Part shown: one piece after another, positions 45,379 to 57,500 of the stretch
How the letters are laid out: the number at the start of each line of letters is the position of its first letter
Numbering within the stretch: the first letter of the stretch is position 1
From: Pinus tabuliformis
Lineage: Eukaryota; Streptophyta; Pinopsida; Pinales; Pinaceae
NCBI GenBank assembly: GCA_031772625.1
Contig: CM062804.1
Coordinates: 1,024,595,208 to 1,024,659,207 of the forward strand
Reading direction: 5' to 3'
DNA: 64,000 nt
Program-made: the position numbers and the translations under genes
The notes under the pieces: model-generated
What the model saw: only the letters and a program-made list of their open reading frames with translations
Told to the model about the DNA's origin: nothing
Database searches by the model: none

Positions 45379-48107
45379 CCTTACAGCGTAATTATGTCTT
45401 AATAGAAAATGGGGAGTTGTTGTTCGCTAGAAAGGAAGTATAATATATTAGTTGTAGATCTTATGTAGATTACAAGATAAATTTCCTTATAATGCAATAA
45501 TTAGATATTGAATAAAATTCAACTCATCATTTCCTTGTTATTTCAATTTTCTACAATTTTCACTGTTAGCATGCTTTATATGTTTAGAAATATTGAATAA
45601 TTTTGGTGATGTTCAGGTCCTACTATTGGTTTTCAAGGTGTAGCATTGTCATTTACACTCTTCATCATACCATCAACTCCTTGCTTCCTCCCTCAACAAC
45701 TTCTTCAAATACATTGTTCACTGAGAGTACTTTTCTAGTTTGTTGAAGGCCACCGTGTGCATTTCTCCTTGTGCAATATGGGCTTGTGAGGTGTCTTAAA
45801 CTTGCAAAGGACCACATAAAACCTTCTTCCACCTTCCCTTACCTTTACTCACCTTAATATCACCTTTTTATCCATCTTAATTCTCACATATTCAATCTTC
45901 TAGCAAAATAGGGCAATCCTTTAACATCTTATAGTAATCTTGTAACATCTTGTAGCACCATGTAGAATCCCTTCAAACTTGACCATAATTGTCCTCAAAG
46001 TTTTATTTTTGCTTCCTAGTCCCTCGTAATTCCCCTTATGCCTTGAAACTGCAATTGAGGAAGATTAGAGATCACTTAGGACTTTTCCTTTCACCACTGT
46101 AATATATCTTTGCAATTAGGGTAAGTAAAAAAATTCATGGATTGAATGAAACAATGATGATTTACATGATCACTTTATGAAGCACTTAATGGACTCTGTT
46201 TCTTAGATATAATATCTTTTGAATTCAGTAATTAAAGGTTAATTTAAAGCTCATTATTTTATGAAAGTAGATTAGCTTTACCTTCTCTATTTTATGCTTT
46301 ATAAAGTAGGGTTTCCATTTCAAGCATTGTTATTTCTTATACATAGACTAGGTATTTCCTTTGATGCAACATTTACATTCTGCAAGTAGATTAATGTTTA
46401 CATTCTGAAAGTAGAGTAGCCTTACCATTTATTCAATTAATAGAATAGAATTTACATTGATGCAATTGGTTAGCCTTTACATTTCTACAAATTAGAGTAA
46501 CATTTCCATTTTTGCAAATAGATTAACATTTCCATTCCTGCAAGTAGTTTAGAAATTCCTTTTATGCAATCTCTTTTTCTTGCAAATATAGATTCAGTTG
46601 ATAGAGTGGTATCTATATACCTTGCTTTGGTCCATTGCCTCATATTAACTTGAGTAGATCTTAGCCTATTGTGCATACAACATTTCCACCTCTTATGTTT
46701 GTGTGAACCTCAGGTTGATAATTAAAGTCGATAGCCTTAGGAGTTGCAACATTCTTGTTGAAATATTAGGGCTCATCACCTATCTTCTTTGACAATGGTG
46801 CCACAATTTCATTATTCATATTCAACCACACCATTACTAGGTTTGGGGTACATAAGATAATCATGATTCACCTTTTTGCAATAATATAATGATGGAATTA
46901 ACAACCAAGTTGGGTTTTCACTAAGAACACTCAACCCCCTATTGTACCTAGGCTAATGGACAAGAAGAGGCCATCAACAATGTCTTGAAAGCCATGCTAT
47001 GAAGGATGGTAATTGTTATCAGCCTATTTTTCTCCCTAAGGTTAGTACCTCTGAGTCATTATGCGGATTAACCTTCTTCTGAGCCTTGACCACTCTTTTT
47101 CCTAGTATAAATAGGAAGAATAAGACTTCGAGGAGGATGAATGTAGATTCTTAGGAATAAGAGAAGTTATATAAGCTTCCCAATAATGATTCCTAGCCAT
47201 ATTGAATAGATAGGATAAGATGATGAATAGAATTGATCTCCTAGGAATCATAAGTCATTAAAATAAGTCCCCCAACTGCATGTACAAAATAGTAAAATAT
47301 TGGCCATAACTGCATGGAAAGTGTTTCTTCCGTGTGTTTGGAAGGTTCCAACCACACACACAAGTCAGGCTAATGTGAGAGGTCCAGTGGAAGGAGGTGG
47401 AGTGTGTGAGTCCTTAGAAGAGGAACTCGACGCGAGAATACCATAGGATTTGGCTCATGTGGTTACATTAACATTCTCTTGGAATATAAGGATGGATGAA
47501 TTATGAGAGGGATTGAAATAAGGTCCCTCACTTCCCCCTTGCAAAGGTGGAGGAGTTGTTGTGGTTGTACAGGGAACAAATAAGTCAAAACAGGAGGTTG
47601 CTAAGTAGCAGGTGGTGGTGCAAGAAGCCTATGAACTTCATCAATCTGAGGGAACTTGTGAGGCAAATGTTCACCTTGGAAAATATTTCAAAGGAACTTA
47701 ATCTTACAATGACATTTAGATGTACCCCCTCCCTGATTAGATGTGTTTACTTGAGTCTCCTGATCAAGTTGCCTCTTTTGTTTATTCTTTTTATTTTCCT
47801 TCCCACCAGGCTGTTGATTATTCTTAGGTGTTATGGCATTCACTGTGAGAACATCAGTGGGCTACTTAGAAGATGGTGCTTTTGTAGATCCAGGCGCACT
47901 TGTTGGGGCTTATGATGTCACGATCAATTGCTTGAGTTGGGAAGCAATTTGGATCATAGAATTGGAAACAAAACTAATCACAACATTATAGTGTGGGTTA
48001 GGACCAGGTTTAGGTGGGTCAAGGGAAGGCCTTAGAGAATTCATAAGTATTTCATAAAGCATGCCCTACTAAGAATAGATCAAATTTAGTTACTAGGAAG
48101 CTAAGAT
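45379..48107. other. Intergenic with a degenerate short-repeat patch
   Basis: No gene recognised. About 46270-46565 holds diverged ~35-45-bp repeats around 'gcaagtagattaacatttcc'. 47550-47915 may be the decayed hinge of the gag remnant that follows, but I cannot align it with confidence. Confidence 0.5.
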
Positions 48108-48581
48108 GGCTTGCTCCTCAATAACATCTCTAAACATAGATACATCTTTGTCAATTTGAGGTCATAACATTCAAACGAACTATTTACATAACATTTCATC
48201 AGGAATTTTGGTTCTAACCAACCTCTTGCAACATCACCACTCATGGATATGATCAGAAATCATGGTAGCATTGTATTATTTAAAATTAGAAAATAGGACA
48301 AAATCGATTTCATACTTCGTGGGTAACTAGAAGTGAGTCAAGAAAGTTTGGCCCAAGGATGCGAAATCATTGTAAAATGTTGTATCCAATTGAATGTACC
48401 ATTTGGCAGCATCTCTAGTTAAGGTACATTGAAACAAGTGTAATTTTATTGAATCATCCACTAAGGAATTTAGTGAACACCACAAATGGTAAGTGGTAAT
48501 ATGGGTGGATGGATTCTCTCCCGACTTCCCTTCAAACTTTGGGATATTGGACGGTAACTTAGTAGGAATGGTGGCCACCAA
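48108..48581 (-). pseudogene. Ty3/gypsy Gag remnant (minus strand)
   Basis: From 48581 the frame reads 'NIPKFEGKSGENPSTHITTY' and 'HLWCSLNSLVDDSIKL', then 'AAKWYIQL' and 'LGQTFLTHF', the typical retrotransposon Gag domain of a plant gypsy lineage. After the first stop the same frame still reads as Gag ('RTKIPDEMLCK') to about 48108 through several TAG/TGA codons that fit C-to-T changes at Gln/Arg codons. No LTR was identified for it. It abuts, head to head, a plus-strand gypsy fragment. Confidence 0.7.
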
Positions 48582-48583
48582 GG

Positions 48584-49395
48584 ATCATGTCAAATGTGGT
48601 CATTTGTCAACATCGTGTTGGAAAGCTCTTGATTCTCCGACACTCGCTAAGTCCTCTACTACTTTATAGGAATTTGATGGGAACCATTTTGTACATAAGG
48701 GGGTTCTCCCCATGTTTTCCGTTAAGCTATGGAGGAAAACTATCTATATTCATATTGAAGTCATTGATGCTCCTTTAGATTATAACATGATCCTTGGTTG
48801 TAGTTTGTTCTATACCATGACTACAGTTGTATTATTCATCTTCTAACTCATTTTCTTTCCTAATGAATGCAAGATTCTCACCATTGATCAACTGGACTAT
48901 TTTATGACGTTGACTCAACTTACCACTACTGGGAATTTAGTCTCACTTGTTGGAGATAACCCTGGGAATTATGAAAGTGTTGGTGTTGTCTTTTTTAAAA
49001 GCTCATCCCTTATTGGTATCTTTCCTCAATTACCACTTCCTAACATTCCTTCGTCCTCTTTTAAAGCTCCTATGCATATGATCTCTTCTGACACTTGTGG
49101 ACCCCATAAAACTCCTGATCCTTGGGTTGTGTCTCCTAATCTTATGGCAACCAATTAAGTTAGCGATCATCCTATACCACCATTTTTGGAAGAGATTGTC
49201 TCTTAGTTTGTCTCGTTAGTATCTCCTGATGCTAGTCAAATATGCCATCAAAATATGGAATATGACCAAGATCCTTTACCCACATGGGCCATCACTCCAC
49301 TTCTTCCACATGACTCCCTTGATGATGATTCTTCTTCTCGACAAGTCATATTGGAGGTCATGAATTCACCTATTGAACATCTTAGGGATGGCTGA
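48584..49395 (+). pseudogene. Ty3/gypsy zinc knuckle and protease-region remnant (plus strand)
   Basis: It starts with a zinc-knuckle-like 'CGHLSTSCW', then 'HIEVIDAPLDYNMILGCSLF' and 'TIDQLDYF', and 'NPGNYESVGV' and 'DPWVVSPN', as in the protease/linker region of plant gypsy polyproteins. The frame is interrupted by stops near 48658 and 48846 and others. RT and integrase do not follow. Its orientation is opposite to the Gag remnant at 48108-48581, so the two are not one collinear element. Confidence 0.65.
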
Positions 49396-50811
49396 ATACA
49401 AAAAAATATATATGTAAAAAAAAGGAGGGAGGTATAAGGACTCATTTAGCTAATGTATTGTTAAATATTATAAATTTTTTGGTTATATTTTCAGTGTATG
49501 CCTAACATTACAGGACTAAATCTTATAAAGTGGAGCATGACTATATCTAAAAACATTATAAGGGTGGGCCACCCTAGACATGTACATAGCGACATAGGAT
49601 TAAAAAGTGTGCATGTCATGAACACATGACCGTATGCTTGGACCAAGATGTGTCCATATTAAAAATCAACAGTATCAATAAATTGATAGCTATGCAGGGA
49701 GGAGCCCGCAGGGGATTGTTTCTCGAGACAATTATTGGGGAAATCTACAACCCAAATCTTCCTCGCTATGACTAAAAAAGAAAACCACTTACCAGCATGG
49801 GAGCCCCTGAGGGTGGAGAGAGGTTTCTACTGCAACCACTCATGACGGAAAGCAAGTGTGTAACAAGTGAGATTTCTCACTCCACCCCCTCCCCCCCCCC
49901 CCGCCCCTACGTCACCTTTCATTTCCACATCATCTTTCAACACATTCCTCCCACACATTTTTTCCATATCCATCTCTCTTTCATTCCCCCACCTCATTGA
50001 CAAATAAACTCTTCTCCATTCCATTACATACTTATCATTCTAGACATACTGGTCCTTGCTCTCAACTCATAATTGAAGCATCATCCTCCTAAATTATCCA
50101 GGTAACAATATCACCCAATCACCTCCATTTTAATTAAATAGAGAAAGCTAAAATGGCAAAAAAATTGCTCTGTCTACATCGACTACACATAATATTTTAA
50201 AGGATATGGAGAGGAACATTTTTTACCATGTTTGATCTTTAAACCTTATGGAAGTATGAAAAAATATATTAGTCATTCAAATTGAGTTAGAGATCTCCCT
50301 TCAAGTAGTAAAGTATGTTCTTGGTGCTGCCATTGTTCCCCATACTTATCATTTTCCAAAATCTGTTGGTTAGATAACTTTCCCTTTATCCTCAGTGCAA
50401 CTTCATGATGAATTCTATAGGGGAAATTTATTCCAGGTGTCTTCTCCATGAGCCTAAGAAGCCTTAAACTTCCCAAATACAAATAATTACATGGAATTCA
50501 CTAATGATTCCCTACTATCCTCCTATCAATCCCTTTTTGAAGAAATGAAAAGAAGTTGTTTGGATTCATTTTACCTCCTTATTTTTCTCTCCCTCCATCT
50601 GCCACTGAGTTTCCTATAAACTTATTTTCTAAAGGTATTAAACTAGTCCTTTCAGTTACTATGAACATATTGGGGAAGTATGATACTAGAACCATTAATT
50701 TCTAGGCTCTAGGGTTTTTCTATTCAATGATACAACTAAATAGTGTGTTAGACATTCCTATCTATTGGAACACTTTCACAATCTTGAATTTTATAATTTT
50801 AGCATTACAAG
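49396..50811. other. Intergenic, no gene recognised
   Basis: It contains a 12-base C run (49891-49902) and pyrimidine-rich surroundings. A purine-rich 'aaaaaaaaggagggagg' at about 49416-49432 could be an old polypurine tract following the gypsy fragment. Confidence 0.45.
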
Positions 50812-52560
50812 ATGTTTCAGATACCCATCTTTGTCAGTCTATATTTTCCTATAACCCATGTTGATCAATTTATTGACTTGGGGTTAAATATTATTGATCA
50901 TAATAAACATAAGCAATATGTCATTAATTGGACTGATAATTTTAAAAGAAAAGAGAATAAGGAAGGTTGTTCCCATTATATCTCTTATTTCATCTGAATT
51001 TCATTCAATATTATAAATAATAAACCTACCCCTAGAATTTTTCCACAAGCAAAGTCCTTATTGTAGTTGAGCAAAGACCTCAACATTGGTGATTGGTACA
51101 TTTTTTAAGACTGTTTAGAAATAAGATTATATGGCACAGAGAATCCACCTTATAAGTTGTCTACATTTGCACCTATGAGGATATTTTTCGTGGAGTTTAT
51201 CAGATAGAGTTTGAATGTGGATCATATCCATTTTGTTCAAGCTTGGAAAGGTTTCTTGTTTAATTTTCCTAGAACTCTTGGTCCATTTATTGTGAATAAC
51301 ATAAGTGTTTCCGAGGAGGTTGAAAGAATGATGAACAAATTGGGTTTTGAACAAAGAAAATAATGTAACTATGACCCTCATCAAGTAATTTCCAAAAGGA
51401 GAGTAGAAATAACTTGTGCTCCATACAACCATGTAGAAAAAATATACTTGGAAAAGTTGGCAATTTTTGATATGGAAGAATCATAGCAAAATATAGATGT
51501 AGAAACTCCTCTTCCTAAAGAAAACGGATTGAAAAGAAATGTTGTAGAATTTATGGACATTGATATGGAAATTTTACAATCCAATAAGAAAGATAAAACT
51601 CAAGGAGGAGATGCATGAGCCTCACGATTGATTGAAAAGGTTTCAAGTGAAATAGTATTTCAATTACAATTGGGAGATACACAATGTTCATCTTCATCCA
51701 CAATTCCCACTGAAGAGGATACTTCTTCCCTCAATGCTTTGCAAAATGACTTTCAATAGATTGAGGAGAGAAATGTAAAAGTAAGGGGTAATGTTTCAAC
51801 GCAATTAGAGGCCCATTCAATCTCCAATTATCAAAGCAGGCTCCTCTATGCTATGGATCTTGAGAGGAATAAATTGAGGCTATCATTTACTCATCCAGTT
51901 TCTCAATCAATTTCATCAGGTATAGATTTTAAGACATTGAATTTATCTGTAAACACTAAATACATTCCTCTCCTAGATAAGATCAATCTACACAAGCAGA
52001 CATGTGAACTAATTTACAGTGATCTTAGCAAGACTTCTTTGATAGCTAATAAAGAAGAGGCACTCTTGGAAAAGGTAATATATCAGCTTAAACAAGAGAG
52101 GGGAAATTTCGGAGTTTTTCACACCCAAAATTAATAACTTAAGAAGTCACTGTAGATTAGACTTGCATCTTAGTAAATTTACTTTCCTGTATGGATTTAT
52201 TACTCGATGAAAAACATGGACAATAAAGTCATCAAGTTGGGAGTAAATCCTAGGGACAAAGTCACAATTCAAACTTTGTTGCAAAGTACAAAATCAGAAT
52301 TTAAAACATTGAGGAAAAATTTAAACAAGCCTATATTAGAGCATGTCCAAACAACTGAAGCAGCTTAGGTAGAAGAAGAAAAGGAAATTTTGACAAAGAA
52401 ACTATTGGATAGAAACCATGAGATTGAAATCCTCAAGAAACAAAATGCAAAACTACAATGAAAGATAAACAAACATATATGCACCATGGTAGTGTCAGTG
52501 GATTCTGCAACATTGCTGGTGGAATCAAATTCCAATTTAAATGAAAGGGAAATGTTCTAA
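50812..52560 (+). pseudogene. Unidentified decayed protein-coding frame
   Basis: One reading frame (phase of 50812) carries plausible protein sequence for about 580 codons, broken by roughly a dozen stops. Four well-placed ones in 51361-51762 are a TAA, a TAG, a TGA and a TAG, each of which would be CAA, CAG, CGA or CAG with a single C-to-T change. The first half reads like a globular domain ('GLNIIDHNKHKQYVINWTDN', 'WKGFLFNFPRTLGPFIVNNI'). The second half is acidic, then strongly helical with Lys/Glu/Leu-rich coiled-coil character ('KKLLDRNHEIEILKKQNAKL'). I do not recognise the family. An internal ORF of an unclassified retroelement is one option. Confidence 0.4.
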
Positions 52561-54596
52561 TTTGAGGGAGTTACAAGAAGCACTCCCACCACTATTTTGT
52601 CCTTAGAGTATGATCCATAAAAGAACAATTTCCATACTAAATGCAACTCATGTGGTTTTTCTATTTCAACAATCGATGGATCAACTTCTATCATAGCTTT
52701 AGGGTTTATGGCCAAGTTGTAGTAACCCATCGATCCTTCTATGGCATACATAGGTAATTTTTTAGATTTCTGAGCATCACTTATGACATATAAAAGGTAA
52801 CATTCCTGGTATAATCTTCACCATTGACCCCCAAATATTGGTGTGGTTTCATATGATAAATCCATTTGCAAGGTACCACGTAATTTTCCATTCCAATACC
52901 TAAAGAGAAACATGTTGTAGGAGGTGGGAATATCAGCGACCAGTATGTCCATAACCAATATTTTGTTTGGTATTTGAGGGAGGGAAACCATCAAATTCTT
53001 GATGATACCAAGGCAATTTACTCTTATAGAATAAAAAGAGTAAAGGTCATGGTATGGTTTAGTGATATCCAATCCTAGTTCTACCATGACCTACTTGGGA
53101 ATGAAATTGTGAGATGCTCCCGAATCCAATATGCAGTTGTGAAGCAATTTTTTATGAACGTTCAAGGTTATGTAAAAAGGAGGACTAACATCATATTTTT
53201 TCTCCACATGAGGATGCTCTTCCTAGATTCTCATAGTGTCATTATAAGATATTTGCTTAGAGGGGTTAATAAACTTTTGTATGAGTGGTTGGTACATTGG
53301 ATTCTTGGATAGTTCTAATAAAGAAACAATAATTTTTATCTTGCTTAACTCGTGTTCAAGGTTGGAAAATGGAGTTATGTTCCTTTCACTCTGTTTAATC
53401 GGTTGGGTTGGAGGTTGGGAAGGCATGTGGCATTGTGGATCATCAAATTCTTGAGTTGGGTTTGGATTCTGATCTTAAATAATCTTACATTTCTTACCTA
53501 GAAGCTCTTTCATTTTCTTTGAAATTTTGGGAGGTCATGGGTTACTAATGTCATGGATAGGCTTTGAATCTTATACTAGTACCAGAGGTTTATTATGAAA
53601 ATTCACCCTGATTAATCTACCTAGTCTAAGGTGTAATTCATAATTCCTTTTGAGTTCTACCATAACCGATTCCATGATATTTTGATATTAGGAAGGGGAG
53701 ACCCCATAATAATCATATGATTAATAGATCTCTTGCGAAGTGAGGGAGTTTGAGTAGCCAATTTTAGTGATATAGAAGGTGGGATTTTGATCTCCTACCT
53801 AGTCTATGTCTTCACCTTGAATGTACTCATTAGAATACTTGTCAATCTAAAATTTGAGATGATTTCTTGCAAGAGGTTGTATGGATTGTTCATTGGGCCT
53901 TAACTCCCTATTCATCCATTGATGGCTAAACGACCTATGGATGAAGGTCGGGTTTCGAGGCAACTAATTTTGACTTTTACTTGGCTCTTCTGACTCTAGT
54001 TTAGCAATGTTGTTGGACAAGTTTCTGATCATCTTATTCATTTCTTCTATCTTTTCTTCAAATGTATCTTTGTTGTAAGTAGGATGGTCATGTTCATATT
54101 TTAGTTTCTTCTCACTCTTCTCCCTATTCCCCCCCTTTTTCTTTCTCAACATTGTAATTTTTGTTTGTGACTTCCATTCTCCATATTTTTCCTGCAGCAT
54201 TTAAGTTTCCTTCTATCTCAATTGTGTCTTATTGCATATCAGTCGGGTTTCTTAGTCTCCTTTCTCTTAACATGACAGAAAAATCAGGTTCAAAATTGGT
54301 TGCATATCGTGTAATGGTAGCAATGGGGGTGGGTTTTATATCATTTGGGATCTTATTGACACTTTATTGAAACGTTTACTGAATTCTTCCACATTCTCAG
54401 AAGAGTTATTTTTCACTACTAAGAACTGAGTGAAATAGTATTGGAAATATTTATTCTCACCCCACTGGGTCCAGAATGTTCTTTCTAAGTCGTCCCACGA
54501 GTGTAATGAGTTGGAAAGAATGATACAAAGCCATTTTTGCATATCCTTTTCAAGGGTTTGTATGAACAATATCATGAACACATCCTCATCTTCCAC
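52557..54596 (-). pseudogene. Old Ty3/gypsy Gag-protease-RNase H remnant
   Basis: In minus-strand order: a Gag segment (54596-54336: 'LHSWDDLERTFWTQWGE' and 'VEEFSKRFNK'), a charged linker (54200-53964), a protease-region segment (53087-52818: 'GLDITKPYHDLYSF', 'VMDILVADIP', 'LQMDLSYETTPIFGG'), and a short piece with 'HLVWKLFFYGSYSKD' (52751-52557), which resembles the start of a plant RNase H where the first catalytic Asp is here Tyr. Reverse transcriptase and integrase between and after are missing or unrecognisable, and many stops occur. An old deleted copy. Confidence 0.65.
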
Positions 54597-57500
54597 TATA
54601 AAGTTGTAGGTGAAATCCTAGAAGGCACTGATATGTTCTTCGACATCCCATTCTCCTCTTCACTAAATCTTGGTAACAACTTTAAATAAGTCTTGGGAAT
54701 CTTATGTAACACTTGGGGTAAAGATAATGTAGCATATCAGGCTGATACCTAGGCCAAAGGCTGGTTGGGTTGATTTTGTTGGTTACGATTTTTTCTTTGT
54801 CTGACTATGATATGTTAGAGAAATACATCTTTATTAGCAGATGAAATGAGAGTTTTGGTTCTTTCCACAATTTTCAAAGTTATGCAAGGCATAGATGAGG
54901 TTAGAGTTTTTGATTTGTGTGGAGGGATGAGTGACTCATAAATTTTAAGCATTGGTCGTGAAGGTAATGTATCATCCTTGATAATCTTTGAACAAGGTAG
55001 GAGAGATCACTGTTGAAAATGGTTTAACTATAGCATTGGTTTCTTGAATCCCTAAAGGTTCGGTTTGTAAGTATTAGTTGTGTTTCTTAGAAATGTAGAA
55101 AAAAATGCTTAGGGTTAAAAACTAGAACCATGGGATTCTGACTCGAGTTGCTTTGGGTGTGCCTCTTTGGTGAAGCCAAAATGTGAATGTGGAGGTTATG
55201 AAATATGTGTTGAAATAATGAGAAAAACTACTATGAATATGTAAAAAGAGTTAACTAAGTTCACGATTAGTTATCATTGTATTAAGTGGTGACTATGATG
55301 ATGGTGATGATGTTTTGAGAGATAATGAAACTATGAACAATGGTTTCACCAGGTGGAATGCACAGCGAAAATATTCAGATCTTTTCCACCCACAAAAATT
55401 GAGTTAATGCCATTTATCCTAGGGAATAAAATCAAATCATCCCCAACAATGGTTCCATGAGATGTTGGGCCTTAGGAGCCCTTTAGATTTGGTTGTAGTG
55501 GCTCATCCATATCTCTCTTGGTTGTATGCTAGGTCCATTTCCTCCAACCTGGTCACTACTTGAGTTGGGCGCTACTTTGGTCGAGCTACTGATGATGATA
55601 GTGATATTGCTGATAACAATGTCAATTATTAAGGTCACACTTGCAGGTGTGTCTTCTTTTGTGGTTGAGGCCTTGATATGGAACCTACCTCTACCAATAT
55701 TACTTACAATATTGGTGTGAATCCTTTTTGAATAGCCAACTTGTACATATTTTCCATGGTTTTCCATTCATTTCCCATAGGAAAATCACATGACCATGCA
55801 TACATGATTTTTATTTCCATGGTTGTGATTGACTCATAGTCCATTTTTCCTTTCTCCTTAAAGATGCTTTTCAACATGAAAAAAAGCTCAAAATGTTCTT
55901 CATATAAGTTCACAATATCCCTCTCCTTGCAATGGACGATCCTCTTCTCCAAAGCTTCTTTGATATTCCTTAATAAAATTTAGACTATTCATAAGGGTCC
56001 CTTTAGAGTAAAAATACCCCTGTCCATCAAATAAAGGTGGGATATTTCTCTTATATAAAACTTCACATCTACCTTTAAAATATTGTATTTCTTTAACCAT
56101 GGAGTATGCTTTCTTCTCCACTAATGCTATCAATTTCTACTTCCTTTTTAGTTGATTAGCCCTAGCCACTTATTGAGATATGTTGAGGTTGGCCTCTCTA
56201 AATTATTCTTTGGTTATATGGTTAATAACATTTATAACCACTCTAGCTTTGGCTGGGGTCTTATTTCTCTGCGGTCCACACTGACAATTTCTATATTTTC
56301 CTGTATCAACTTCAAGTGACCCCAATTCTTATTTACTAGTTTCATAATTTTGTCCCAAATCATCTTCCTAGCTAGCTTGAAAGAGGATTTGTTGGGGTAT
56401 TTCCTCTTCAAGACCTACAATTCAGCATCAAATTTCTGAACATATTCCTGGTGCACACATTCCAATTGCTGTATAAAAATTTATAAGGCAATTTTTTGTC
56501 CACAAACAAATTTGTTGTTAGCGCTAGCTGCAACATGAAATATGGGCCTAGATTCATAATCATTGGAAAATATTTGATATGGGTGATTAATTAACAAATG
56601 ATGGAATGAATGTATCACTGTCATGAAGAGAATACTTATACAAAGTTTTTGTTTCTCTGGTTCGGTGCACCTGCAAGAGACTAATTTTCTTGAATTTCAT
56701 GGGCATGAGCTGAATGCAAATGATGTTGGGGTATCTTGTAGATCTTGTTAGAAACCAAGACAATACTTTGTGGGGGAGGGGGGTGAATCAATATTATATG
56801 ACTTTTATAAATTTTATTTCACTTGCAATGATATTTGGACAGTAGGAAATACTCCATCAATTAATTTAGATGAGCATGACAAGAATCAACATAAGTAGCA
56901 CAAATAGTACTCATAGATTCTTCAAAACAATTATGCAATTTATTCACAAGGAAAACTACAACTTGTTATAAATTTCTCTTTCTACAACTAGAAGGAAGCT
57001 ACAAATCCTTGATTTATCAACTAAAACTGAAAGGAGCTTCAACCAATAATTTTTTTCCAGCACCTACTAGAAGGAGCTATAACCCTTGATATGAAAGCTA
57101 CAACTTGCTTGACATAATGATTCATCTTTCATCCATTTTCAAACTAGAACCATGAATGCCACATATTTTTACAAAAAAAAAAACATTTTTTCTCTTCAAA
57201 CACTCACCAAAACACCTTCAGCAATCTTTGATTACTGAGAAACTTCACCATCCACACCAGCAGCCTCAGTCCAACCCAAATCGCACACTGCCACAACACA
57301 CTTGCAAAATTCCTGAATTGATTATGCTTATAAATTATTTTTCTACTAAATTAGGCTTCTTTGGTTTTTAGTTTACTTGCACTTGAATCTTTGCATGAAT
57401 CCCTTATTTTTGGCTTTCTCCTACTTCACCCAGCTCTTTTGAATATGATATGCAGATCTTAAAATACTTCTCTACTATTTAAAACTTAATTTCTTATTTA

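Noticed and set aside
49797..50024. Pro/His-rich and Gly-rich frames on opposite strands
   Set aside because: Driven by the C run and pyrimidine-rich low-complexity DNA.
55483..56133. Possible gene on the minus strand
   Set aside because: Three short frames in different phases with no recognisable domain; kept only as a note in the intergenic entry.
56749..56800. Possible LTR head related to 59031-59085
   Set aside because: Only a short G-rich phrase is shared; no matching end, PBS or target duplication found.
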